From: Monosiga brevicollis MX1
Lineage: Eukaryota; Opisthokonta; Choanoflagellata; Craspedida; Salpingoecidae
Direction: 5' to 3'
Assembly (NCBI RefSeq): GCF_000002865.3
Contig: NW_001865064.1
Span: 574,834-586,587 of the forward strand
Length of the DNA stretch: 11,754 bases
The translations under genes and the position numbers were made by a program. Positions 1 through 8,000 of this stretch are shown here, one piece after another. The notes beneath the pieces were generated by a model. It saw nothing but the letters and a program-made list of their open reading frames with translations, had not been told where the DNA came from and ran no database searches. The first letter of the stretch is position 1, and each line of letters starts with the position of its first letter.

Positions 1-42
1 CGGGCTGGAGCAGCGGTTTCCACCACCTCGCTCGGTTCGCTG

Positions 43-1674
43 ATGGCGGTGCCGTCGCCTCGGCCGTCGCTGCGGGCTGGGTTTGCCGCGAATCGACGCT
101 CTGTGCATCACATGGAGGGCGACGTCATCGACTTTGGTCTCACAGACCCCACAACCTCTCTCTCCGCATCGTCTAGTCACGGCTTTGAACGGTCTGCGAG
201 TTTTGACATCCAGGCCGGTGCCCTGACCTCAGGTCTAGATCGCTTGAAGAAGGAGATGTCGAACAAGGCTGCCCGGTCTCGAGGCAGGACCGTCAGCACC
301 GTACACGAGGAGGCAGAGGGCTCGAGTCTTGGCAGTGACTGCAGTAGTGAAAGCAGCAGCGACAATGAAGGACACGAGTCTGACACTGACTCGGAGAGCA
401 ACACTCATCTTGGCCAGTCCTTCAGCCATCAGCCTCTGACACTGCCTAGCCCCGCAGAGGCGCAAGCGCTGATGCAACGAGCGGCGGGGCAGTGCTCCAG
501 CGAGGCGGGGTCGTGGCACCTGCGCCGCTTCTCTCTCTCGGCCAGTGCGCTCTATCTGTTCCTCACAAACGGACCCAGCGTGGATCTGGCCGAGGTGGAG
601 CCCTTTCTTACCGTTCCACTGGGCAACATCATTACCCATCGCTTGCAGCCGACCTGGCCAGCCATGCATCAACCGGACTTGGCCCGCGCCCTGTTGCAAC
701 GGGAGCACTGCCGCGCAGTCCGCAAGCAGATCAAGCGGACCATGCGCCCCGCCCGGCGGCCCCGCTCCCTAGCATTTTGGAGACGGGGTGCGGATGCGTC
801 AGCTGCACTTTCTTGCCTCTCCATCCTCCTTCGCTCGGTGCCCGGGCTGGGTGAACCCGAGCGCCTACAATGCCTATGTCTTGGCCTCCCGACCCCCGCC
901 GCTGCAGCCCAGCTCAACGCTGCGCTCGAGCAGCTCGTACCCGCAGCGGCGCGGCTTTGCGCGCAGCCGCCCAGTAGCCAACCCAAGCGACCATCTCTGC
1001 ATGCAGAGCTGCTGCCCAACCCTTCCCCGCGTGCCTCACCCATGCCCAAACGCGCGCACAAGGCAACTCCGCTCTCGCGCGCAAGCTCTGCCCGCTCCAG
1101 CTCGACGCACTCACGCACCGAGCTGAATACCATTGTCCCAGGGCACGAGGATGACCCGCTGCCGCCTCCAGTATCCTCCTCTTCCACCACAGCTTCCGCA
1201 CTGCCTTGGCGGGCCACCAGCCCCTTGGGCGGCGTCGATAAAAACGCGTTACAGGCACAGCTGGCCGCGCTAGCCCTTGAAGCCTCTCAGCAAGTCAAGC
1301 GCCGCCAAGCCCTTTCACCCACGCGCCCCCGGCGAGCCTCGCAGTCGGCACCCACCTCACCACAGCCCAGTCGGCGCGCCTCCAATCGGCGCAAAAGCTC
1401 CCGCTCACGTTTTGGCGGCAGCAGCGAACATCTGGCCCGCGACCCTCGCAAAAGCAGCCTGTCTTCCAACATTGATCGCCGAAGCACGGCGGCCCTCGTC
1501 TCAGCCTGGCACAGCGCCGACGACCTTGCGCTCTTCGAAGAACCCGATCTCGCTGAACCCCTCCCCCTTCCTGGCCTCGATGTGTTTGGCGCTGGCGGCA
1601 GCACTCAGCATCTGCGTTCCATCTCGCCTCACCCCCGCGCGCTGTCCGGCCGTACCTATGGCACCCGTTGGTGA
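43..1674 (+). CDS. Ser/Arg-rich, probably disordered protein of unknown function (5' end may lie outside the window)
   Basis: This is an uninterrupted frame of 543 codons from ATG 43 to TGA 1672-1674. The same frame is open back to base 1, so the true start may lie upstream and the gene may be 5'-partial. I recognise no family. The first ~150 residues are Ser-rich, with an acidic Ser/Asp/Glu stretch at about residues 94-121 that looks like casein-kinase-2-type sites. Residues ~135-310 are the only part with regular hydrophobic and Leu/Ala-rich helical character and could be a folded core. The C-terminal ~230 residues are Ser/Pro/Arg-rich with many basophilic kinase-type motifs (RRAS, RRKS, RKSS, RRST). 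No signal peptide or convincing membrane segment is visible. A regulated cytoplasmic or nuclear scaffold is possible, but that is a guess from composition. Codon use is GC-rich like the G-beta gene, and no intron is needed to keep the frame open. Confidence 0.72.
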   Translation: MAVPSPRPSLRAGFAANRRSVHHMEGDVIDFGLTDPTTSLSASSSHGFERSASFDIQAGALTSGLDRLKKEMSNKAARSRGRTVSTVHEEAEGSSLGSDCSSESSSDNEGHESDTDSESNTHLGQSFSHQPLTLPSPAEAQALMQRAAGQCSSEAGSWHLRRFSLSASALYLFLTNGPSVDLAEVEPFLTVPLGNIITHRLQPTWPAMHQPDLARALLQREHCRAVRKQIKRTMRPARRPRSLAFWRRGADASAALSCLSILLRSVPGLGEPERLQCLCLGLPTPAAAAQLNAALEQLVPAAARLCAQPPSSQPKRPSLHAELLPNPSPRASPMPKRAHKATPLSRASSARSSSTHSRTELNTIVPGHEDDPLPPPVSSSSTTASALPWRATSPLGGVDKNALQAQLAALALEASQQVKRRQALSPTRPRRASQSAPTSPQPSRRASNRRKSSRSRFGGSSEHLARDPRKSSLSSNIDRRSTAALVSAWHSADDLALFEEPDLAEPLPLPGLDVFGAGGSTQHLRSISPHPRALSGRTYGTRW

Positions 1675-1794
1675 TCCAGCAGCGAGCGCCCTCAAATTTT
1701 TATATTTTATATCAACCGAGTGTTATTTCCAAGGGGTCAATACTGGTGCTACCAAGTATCATGGGGGCGGAAACCGGCGGTTGGCATCCCAACA

Positions 1795-1804
1795 TATTTA
1801 TAAA
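1795..1804 (+). promoter_or_regulatory. TATA-like box (TATTTATAAA), candidate G-beta core promoter
   Basis: TATTTATAAA lies in locally AT-rich sequence between two GC-rich genes. A start site about 30 nt downstream (near 1830) would put the GA repeat in the leader and leave room for a leader intron before the ATG at 2323. The motif is seen directly; the promoter role is inference. Confidence 0.3.
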
Positions 1805-1848
1805 CAACACCTGTTTTCAACAATCAAGTTCAGAGAAGAACGACAAAA

Positions 1849-1876
1849 AGAGAGAGAGAGAGAGTGAGAGAGAGAG
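1849..1876 (+). repeat. AG/GA microsatellite with one interruption
   Basis: An AG repeat runs from 1849 to 1876, interrupted by a single T at 1865. It lies between the TATA-like box and the presumed leader intron. Confidence 0.85.
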
Positions 1877-2033
1877 CGAACGCGCGCGTCAAGTGTGAGT
1901 TGGAGCGCAAACGGCAGCCACTGAATGCTTCTGGTGTTTCCACTGCCCGGTTCGGGGGATCATTGCCGCGCGCTTGGATTGGATATCCGTAGTGCCGTCA
2001 TCGCCCCTCTCCACCGGTGCACTGTGCCTCGTT

Positions 2034-2066
2034 GTTTTTTTTTCTTTTTTTTTTTTTCCTTTTTCC
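2034..2066 (+). repeat. Polypyrimidine (T-rich) tract
   Basis: The tract is almost entirely T with a few C, including a run of 13 T at 2045-2057. It lies inside the candidate leader intron but is too far from the acceptor to be its pyrimidine tract. It could also reflect slippage or an old poly-A on the other strand. Confidence 0.8.
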
Positions 2067-2095
2067 GTTGGTACTGAACATGCATTGGACCGGAA

Positions 2096-2119
2096 GGGCA
2101 GGGGGGTGGGGAGGAAGGG
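2096..2119 (+). other. G-quadruplex-type motif
   Basis: Four G runs of at least three (2096-2098, 2101-2106, 2108-2111, 2117-2119) are separated by loops of 2, 1 and 5 nt, matching the usual G4 consensus on the + strand. It falls in the leader or leader intron of the G-beta gene. Confidence 0.5.
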
Positions 2120-2322
2120 CTTTGGATTCGATTGTGCGCCCCTGCCTTGCCTCGCCTCGCGTCGCGTAGCCGCTTCTCACCTGATTCTTGCTGCTCGTGC
2201 GTGGCTTTTGCGTTGGCGTTTGCATTTGCGTTTGGGCTGGCTTGTTTGTTTTGACGCAGGTTGGACACGACGCGTTTGTTCCCTGACTCAGGAAACACCT
2301 CCTCCCTCATCCACCGACCGAC

Positions 2323-3887
2323 ATGGAGTCGTTGCAGCGTGAGAACCAGCAACTGCTGGACGTCATCAACAGCAACCGCGCCGCCAAGCGTGATACCTCC
2401 TTGCTTCAGGTCGGTAACACCTGCACCGTCTCTGCCCGGGGGGTACAAGGCATCACCAGTTCTGTCTTGTTCCTTCCTGATTTGATGTCGCTCTTACCCG
2501 TGCCACAGACCACTTCCAGCATCGAGTCCCTGCACAACTATCGCCTCCGATCTCGCCGCGTTTTGACCGGTCACTATGGCAAGATCTTCTCCATGCACTG
2601 GGCGGCCGACTCCCAGCACCTCGTCTCGGCCTCTCAAGATGGCAAGCTCATCGTCTGGGATGCCTATTCCTCGGCCAAGGTGCGCTCCACAGCAGCCCTT
2701 TTGGTTTTTTTGGTTCATCCGATCACCGCGTGGTTCTTTCTTGCTCGCTCACCTCTTACCCTCCTATCCGCTCGTCCCCGCCAGCTTTACGCCATCCCGC
2801 TCCGCTCGTCCTGGGTCATGACCTGCGCCTACTCGCCCTCGGGCAACTATGTGGCAGCTGGTGGCCTCGACAACGTCTGCTCCATCTTCGAGCTTGCTCA
2901 GCAAGACGAGAACAATGGTGCCGTCAAGCGCGAGCTCTCCTTCCACACCGGTTCGTGCCACAGATGCATGTCTTTGACCTCGCCTGCAAACCGGCGTTTT
3001 TTTTTTTCCACCTCCTTTGGTTTGTTTTCTTCTCGCTTTTTATCGCCTTCTCATCGGATTCACTTGGCTAGGCTTCTTGTCGTGCTGCCGCTTCATCAAC
3101 GATCGTCAAATTCTGACCTCTTCCGGCGACCACACCTGTGCCCTCTGGGACATTGAGCGCGGCCAGCCGATTACTGTCTTCAAAGGTGAGGCGTGCCAAT
3201 CTTGCTATTTATACCAAAAAAAAAACAAAAAAAAACCGCTTTTGTGTGTCTTCCAACGACCAGGCGCCGCACTGACGCGTTTGCCTGTGATCATACCCTC
3301 GTGTCAAAACGTTAGGTCATGCCGGCACGGTGACGGGCATCAGCTTGACGCCCGACGGCCAGACGTTCGTGTCTGGGGCTTGCGATGCCACCGCCAAGCT
3401 GTGGGATCTCCGTGATGGCAAGTGCAAACAAACTTTCGAAGGGCACGATCACGATATCAACACCGTCTCCATGTTTCCCAACGGAATGGCCTTTGGTACC
3501 GGCTCGGATGATGGCACCTGCCGCCTCTTTGATATTCGTGCCGACCAAGAGCTCATGACCTACCGCCCGGCCGAAGAAGGCGCCAAGGTCAGCCAAACAC
3601 GATACATCAAAGCTCTTCGTCATGGTACCTGTTGGCTTTCCAATCTTCTCACCTCTGCGCGCCTCATGTATTTTCAGGTCTTCTCCGTGGGCTTTGGCAA
3701 GAGCGGTCGCCTTCTCTTTGCAGGATGCGAGGACTTTAACTGCAACGTCTTTGACACACTCAAGGGCGAGCACATCGGCGTGTTGGCTGCACATGAGAAC
3801 CGCGTCAGCTGTGTCGGTGTCAGCGATGACGGCATGGCCCTCTGCACTGGCTCGTGGGATACGACGCTGCGTGTCTGGACCGCGTAA
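2323..3887 (+). CDS. GNB1: Heterotrimeric G-protein beta subunit (seven-bladed WD40), six coding exons
   Basis: This gene encodes the beta subunit that pairs with G-gamma and binds G-alpha-GDP at the plasma membrane. Exons: 2323-2409, 2509-2679, 2785-2950, 3072-3185, 3316-3587 and 3678-3887. Joined they give 339 residues plus TAA; human GNB1 has 340. The start fits an N-terminal helix (residues ~1-30), the usual G-gamma coiled-coil partner. WD40 blades follow from about residue 44. Family signatures include [72 protein letters not shown] and the final [10 protein letters not shown]. Trp96 and Trp330 correspond to human Trp99 and Trp332, both at the G-alpha/effector surface. Human Tyr59 appears as Phe56. 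Blade 6 has a divergent [10 protein letters not shown] where animals have SHDNIICGIT. Introns are 99, 105, 121, 130 and 90 nt, and the exon 3/4 and 4/5 junctions split Gly codons exactly where the animal sequence continues. Gene identity is near certain; the exon 3 donor (GTTCGT) is the weakest junction. Confidence 0.97.
3210..3236 (+). repeat. Poly-A tract inside G-beta intron 4
   Basis: Two runs of A (nine or ten each) separated by a single C lie in intron 4 (3186-3315). This is low complexity with no evident function. Confidence 0.8.
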
Positions 3888-4290
3888 TGGCCTGAGGCGC
3901 GCTTCTCTCCCCCTCCTCTCAGTGCATGTCCTCAAACTTGTCTTGTATTGCGTGGCTTCGTGCGTTGTGCCCATCCACCAGGGTAGGGCACTTTTGCTCT
4001 TTTGTTTCCTACCTTGTCTGCTTTCGTTTTGTCTCCTTGTCATCACAAGGCCGTGCCCTTTTACCCGCTGTTGATGTTTTTGTTTGGTCTCTCCTTTCCC
4101 TTTTTTGGCTTGCGTTGTCTTCTTGGTAGTCGTGACCCGCCTCGACGAGTGCGTCGCTTGTCCGGGAATACTTGGTCAGTTGCCCGGCCATTGGTGTTCC
4201 TGTAAAGCAACTGGTCGTCCAACGTCCCGAGAATGCAAAATTGATGCCATGTTATCTTTATTCTGAGCCTTGCTTGAGTATTGGATAGGC

Positions 4291-4326
4291 AGAGAGAGAG
4301 CAGGAAGAGAGAGAGCGAGAGACAGA
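4291..4326 (+). repeat. Short imperfect GA-rich repeat
   Basis: Interrupted GAGA units precede the main microsatellite and may represent an older, degraded part of the same block. Confidence 0.7.
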
Positions 4327-4440
4327 GTGAATTGGTTTGGTCGGTTTGATCAAGAGCAAAGACACAAAGGAAGAGCACAACTACCACATGTAACACAAAA
4401 GGAACAAACACCAACAACCAGAGACGGAGAGAGACCGAGG

Positions 4441-4444
<4 letters not shown>

Positions 4445-4518
<74 letters not shown>

Positions 4519-4540
4519 AACAAGAGAGAGAGAGAGAGAG
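4445..4540 (+). repeat. AG microsatellite: 32 perfect units plus two shorter runs
   Basis: AG is repeated 32 times without interruption from 4445 to 4508, followed by a GA run to 4518, a short interruption, and nine further AG units at 4523-4540. Length polymorphism and slippage are expected at such a locus. Confidence 0.95.
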
Positions 4541-4554
4541 TGTGTGTGTGTGTG
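4541..4554 (+). repeat. TG microsatellite, 7 units
   Basis: Seven perfect TG units directly abut the AG block, forming a compound AG/TG microsatellite. Confidence 0.95.
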
Positions 4555-4599
4555 TTGTTTGCATTTCTTCTTCCTCTCTGGTCGCCATTTGCTTTTGAT

Positions 4600-4636
4600 C
4601 TTCTTCTCCTTCTCCTTCTCCTTCTTCGTCTTCCCC
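4600..4636 (+). repeat. CTTCTC-type pyrimidine repeat
   Basis: Imperfect CTT/CTC units form an all-pyrimidine strand apart from one G. Together with the purine-only AG block on the same strand nearby, the two tracts can in principle pair partly as GA and TC strands. Confidence 0.75.
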
Positions 4637-4771
4637 TCTTTGGCATCGGCGGACTGCTTGGCGTGTCTTGATTGGTGTGTGGTGACTGATTGCTTGTGCT
4701 CGGTACGGGATTCTCCTGGTCGGGGGCCTTGTGGCGACGCCGAGCGTTTTGGTTGAGAGCATCGCACCCAC

Positions 4772-4784
4772 TTTTTTTTTTTTT
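4772..4784 (+). repeat. Run of 13 T flanked by CAC and AAGTG
   Basis: Thirteen T follow CAC and precede AAGTG, upstream of the presumed ankyrin-gene promoter. This is a simple homopolymer. Confidence 0.9.
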
Positions 4785-4882
4785 AAGTGCGGTCACTGAT
4801 CTCGCCTAACAGTCGTTAGTGTGCGCTTGGGCAAGCAAGTACACCTGCGCTCGCGAACGTGACCCAGAACTATTGGACAGAG

Positions 4883-4986
4883 GTGAGTCGCTTGGTGCAC
4901 CAGGCAGGAAAGTGCAAAGACCCGCTGACCGGCTGCCATTTGGAAACGACGCGCCCCCGTCGAATGCGAGTCCGAATTTTGGGTAG
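4883..4986 (+). other. Candidate leader intron of the ankyrin gene
   Basis: AGAG followed by GTGAGT at 4883 is the strongest donor consensus in the window. A TTTTGGGTAG acceptor ends at 4986. Splicing would remove 104 nt upstream of the ATG candidates at 5010 and 5067. The length matches the window's other introns, but use is inferred only. Confidence 0.35.
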
Positions 4987-5066
4987 TGAGTTGGACTTGG
5001 AGGGGGCTCATGAGATTGGTGGTGGATAGAGACAGCGGATTTGAAGCGGATGGAGATACCGTGACC

Positions 5067-8000
5067 ATGAGCGCTGCTGGAGAGCTGCTGTTTGATGCGT
5101 ATAAAGTAAAAAATCTAGAAAGGGCGGAGCAGCTGTTGAACAGTTGGGACCAACATCGTGTTCGAGCTGCTGCCCAAGACCAAAACGAAGTACGTATGCT
5201 GTTCGGTAATGTCAATGTGTGTTTTCGTGACACTACTGACGTTCCCAAGTGTGGTGTGAAATTCACATTATTGTATAATATCATATTGACATGTGAATTC
5301 TGCATGTTTGCATCATCCCACAGGTTGGCGTTACAGCGCTGCACTATGCCTGCGATCACGGTCATGACAAGGTGGTGGAGATGCTGTTGAAGCACGGTGC
5401 TGATGCTGATGCCAGGGACAACGTCAGTACAGTACATCCCTCTTACCCCTGTACCCCCCCCCCTCCCCCACTATGATACACCTGTACCACATGATGATGC
5501 TGATGACGATGATGCTTTACGTCATGCTGATGCATCATCCACAGAAAGACGAAACACCACTGCACTATGCCTGCGATCACGGTCATCTCAAGGTGGTGGA
5601 GATGCTGTTGAAGCACGGTGCTGATGCCAATGCCAAGCCAAGGGTCAGTATAGTACCTTTCTCATCTCCCCTTTGCCCCCCTATGATGGTGCACCTGTAC
5701 CACTTGGTGAAGTTTCTGATTCTGTACCTGTGCGTCCTACTGATGCATCATCCCACAGCATGGCCAAACACCACTGCACTGGGCCTGTGAAAACGGTCAT
5801 GACAAGGTGGTGGATTTGCTGTTGAAGCACGGTGCTGAGGCTAATGCCGACAACAACGTCAGTACAGTACCTCCCTCATCCCCCCCTTTACCCCCCTATG
5901 GTACTACACCAGTACCACATGATGACGATTGTGATTCTGTGCGGCATGCTAATGCACCAACCCACAGGAGGACCAAACACCACTGCACTGGGCCTGCGAA
6001 AACGGTCATGACAAGGTGGTGGATTTGCTGTTGAAACACGGAGCTGATGCTAATGCCAAGACAAATAGCGTCAGTACAGTACATCCCTCTTCCCCCCGTA
6101 CCCCCCATGATGGTGCATCTGTACCACATGATGATGCTGATGATGATGCTGTACCTGTACGTCATGCTAATGTATCATTCCACAGGTTGGCTTTACAGCA
6201 CTGTATGTACCCTTCAGCCCACAGGATGGCAAAACACCACTGCACTATGCCAGCCGTAACGGTCATGTCAAGGTGGTGGAGATGCTGTTAAAGCACGGTG
6301 CTGATGCTAAAGCCAAGGACAACGTCAGTACAGTATCTCCCTCCCCCCTTTACCCCTCTATGATGGTGCACCCGTACCCCATGATGATGATGATGATGCT
6401 GTACCTGTACGCCATGCTGATGCATCATCCCACAGCATGGCAAAAGACCACTTCACTATGCCTGCGATCACGGTCATGACAAGGTGGTGGAGATGATGTT
6501 GAAGCACGGTGCTGATGCTAATGCCAAGACCAACGTTAGTACAGTACCCCTCCCTCTTCTCCCCTTTGCCCCCTTATGATGGTACATCTGTACCACATGA
6601 TGACGATTCTGACTCTGTACCTGTGCGGCATGCTAATGCATCACCCCACAGGATGACACAACACCACTGCACTATGCCTGCGGAAACAGTCATGACAAGG
6701 AGATGCTGTTGAAGCACGGTGCTGATGCTAAAGCCAAGACAAGTAGCGTCAGTACAGTACCTCCCTCTTCCCCCCGTACCCCCAATGATGGTACACCTGT
6801 ACCGCATTATGATCATTCTATGCTTGTACGTCATGCTAATGCATCACCCCACAGGATGGCAAAACACCACTGCACTATGCCTTCGATCATGGTCTTTATA
6901 AGGTGGTGGAGATGATGTTGAAGCACGGTGCTGATGCTAATGCCAAGAACAACGTCAGTACAGTACAGTACAGTACATCCCTCTTCCCCCTTTACCCCCA
7001 ATGATGGTACACCTGTACCACATTATGATCATTCTGTGCCTGTACGTCATGCTAATGCATCACCCCACAGGATGACAAAACACCACTGCACTATGCCAGC
7101 GATCACGGTCATGACAAGGTGGTGGAGATGATGTTGAAGCACGGTGCTGATGCTAATGCCAAGAACAACGTCAGTACAGTACAGTACAGTACATCCCTCT
7201 TCCCCCTTTACCCCCAATGATGGTACACCTGTACCACATTATGATCATTCTGTGCCTGTACGTCATGCTAATGCATCACCCCACAGGATGACAAAACACC
7301 ACTGCACTATGCCAGCGATCACGGTCATGACAAGGTGGTGGAGATGATGTTGAAGCACGGTGCTGATGCTAGTGCCAAGACCAACGTTAGTACAGTACCC
7401 CTCCCTCTTCTCCCTTGACCCCCTATGATTCCCTTGACCCCCTATGATGGTACACCTGTACCGCATTATGATCATTCTGTGCCTGTACGTCATGCTAATG
7501 CATCATCCCACAGGTTGGCTTTACAGCACTGCACTATGCCTGCGATCGCGGTCTTGACAAGGTGGCGGAGATGCTGTTGAAGCACGGTGCTGATGCCAAT
7601 GCTATAAACGATGTCAGTACAGTACATCCCTCTTCCTCCCTCCCCTCTGGCTGGTGCTGCTGCTGCTGCTGCTGCTGCTCGTCGCCTTTGCTTCGCCCCG
7701 CGCTCCTTTACACGCTGCCCAACGTGCGCGTCCGTTCTGCCTCTTGTCCCTTTTCTTCTTTCCCGCTATCCCTGCTTTTCACCCGTTTTCCGTCCGCCCG
7801 TTGTCGCTGCTCCCTGCCCCCCGCTTCGTTGCGCTGTATCTTCCGCCCGCATCCTTTTCTTGATATTGTGACTTGAAGCCAAGAAATACCCCATCCTTTG
7901 CCATCGCGCCTCTGCCTCCCGCCATCGCGCCTCTGCCTCCCTCGCGCGCTCAAGCGGCTTTCAGTGGGCGTTTCTTCAAGCCTTACCCCAGCACACTCGA

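Larger units (their letters stand above)
1895..2259 (+). other. Candidate 5'-UTR intron of the G-beta gene
   Basis: A strong donor-like GTGAGT starts at 1895. A good acceptor, a pyrimidine-rich run ending in GACGCAG, ends at 2259, 63 nt before the G-beta ATG. CTGATT near 2190 could serve as a branch site, although it is rather distant. The signals are visible; their joint use is inference. Confidence 0.3.
1675..2322. other. Spacer and presumed promoter/5'-UTR region of the G-beta gene
   Basis: This 648-nt stretch has no convincing coding region; the open frames here lack conserved motifs and overlap low-complexity sequence. It contains the 3' flank of the Ser-rich gene (AT-rich around 1694-1722), a TATA-like box, a GA microsatellite, a polypyrimidine tract, a G-rich motif, and splice-like signals for a leader intron before the G-beta ATG. 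These are listed separately. Confidence 0.6.
3888..5066. other. Spacer between the G-beta and ankyrin genes
   Basis: This 1.2-kb stretch has no supportable gene. It contains the T-rich 3' flank of G-beta (3888-4265), a microsatellite block (4290-4640), a poly-T run and the probable leader of the ankyrin gene. The long Ser/Leu or Arg/Glu open frames here on both strands are translations of AG repeats. I see no AATAAA after the G-beta stop. Confidence 0.6.
5324..7612 (+). repeat. Tandem exon-plus-intron array: 11 copies of an ankyrin exon unit
   Basis: Exon starts are spaced 221, 214, 209, 257, 211, 216, 203, 216, 216 and 227 bp apart. Introns are as similar between copies as exons. They begin GTCAGTACAGTAC or GTTAGTACAGTAC. 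They carry a C-rich segment, a GGTACACCTGTACC-like palindrome, a GTACCTGTAC or similar element, a GCTAATGCA or GCTGATGCA branch-like site and a CATCATCCCACAG or CATCACCCCACAG acceptor. The duplicated unit is therefore genomic (exon plus intron) and its edges coincide with ankyrin repeat borders. Confidence 0.95.

Noticed and set aside
492-1258. Several 110-180-codon frames on both strands within the Ser-rich gene
   Set aside because: They overlap the single long frame 43-1674, are Arg/Ser/Ala-rich and have no recognisable domain.
3312-4046. 244-codon open frame on the minus strand
   Set aside because: It lies antisense to the conserved G-beta exons 5-6 and has no motif; it is a shadow of GC-rich codon use.
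4061-4796. Long minus-strand frames rich in Ser/Leu and plus-strand frames rich in Arg/Glu
   Set aside because: They are translations of the AG and CTT microsatellites and have no conserved content.
6928-7347. Two identical 67-residue open frames starting inside the ankyrin exons
   Set aside because: They are out-of-frame readings of the perfect 216-bp duplication, running across exon-intron borders.
5324-7612. Regular ~216-bp direct repeats as a CRISPR or satellite array
   Set aside because: Repeat units contain coding ankyrin exons with splice signals; unit size and composition do not fit CRISPR, and the frame is maintained.
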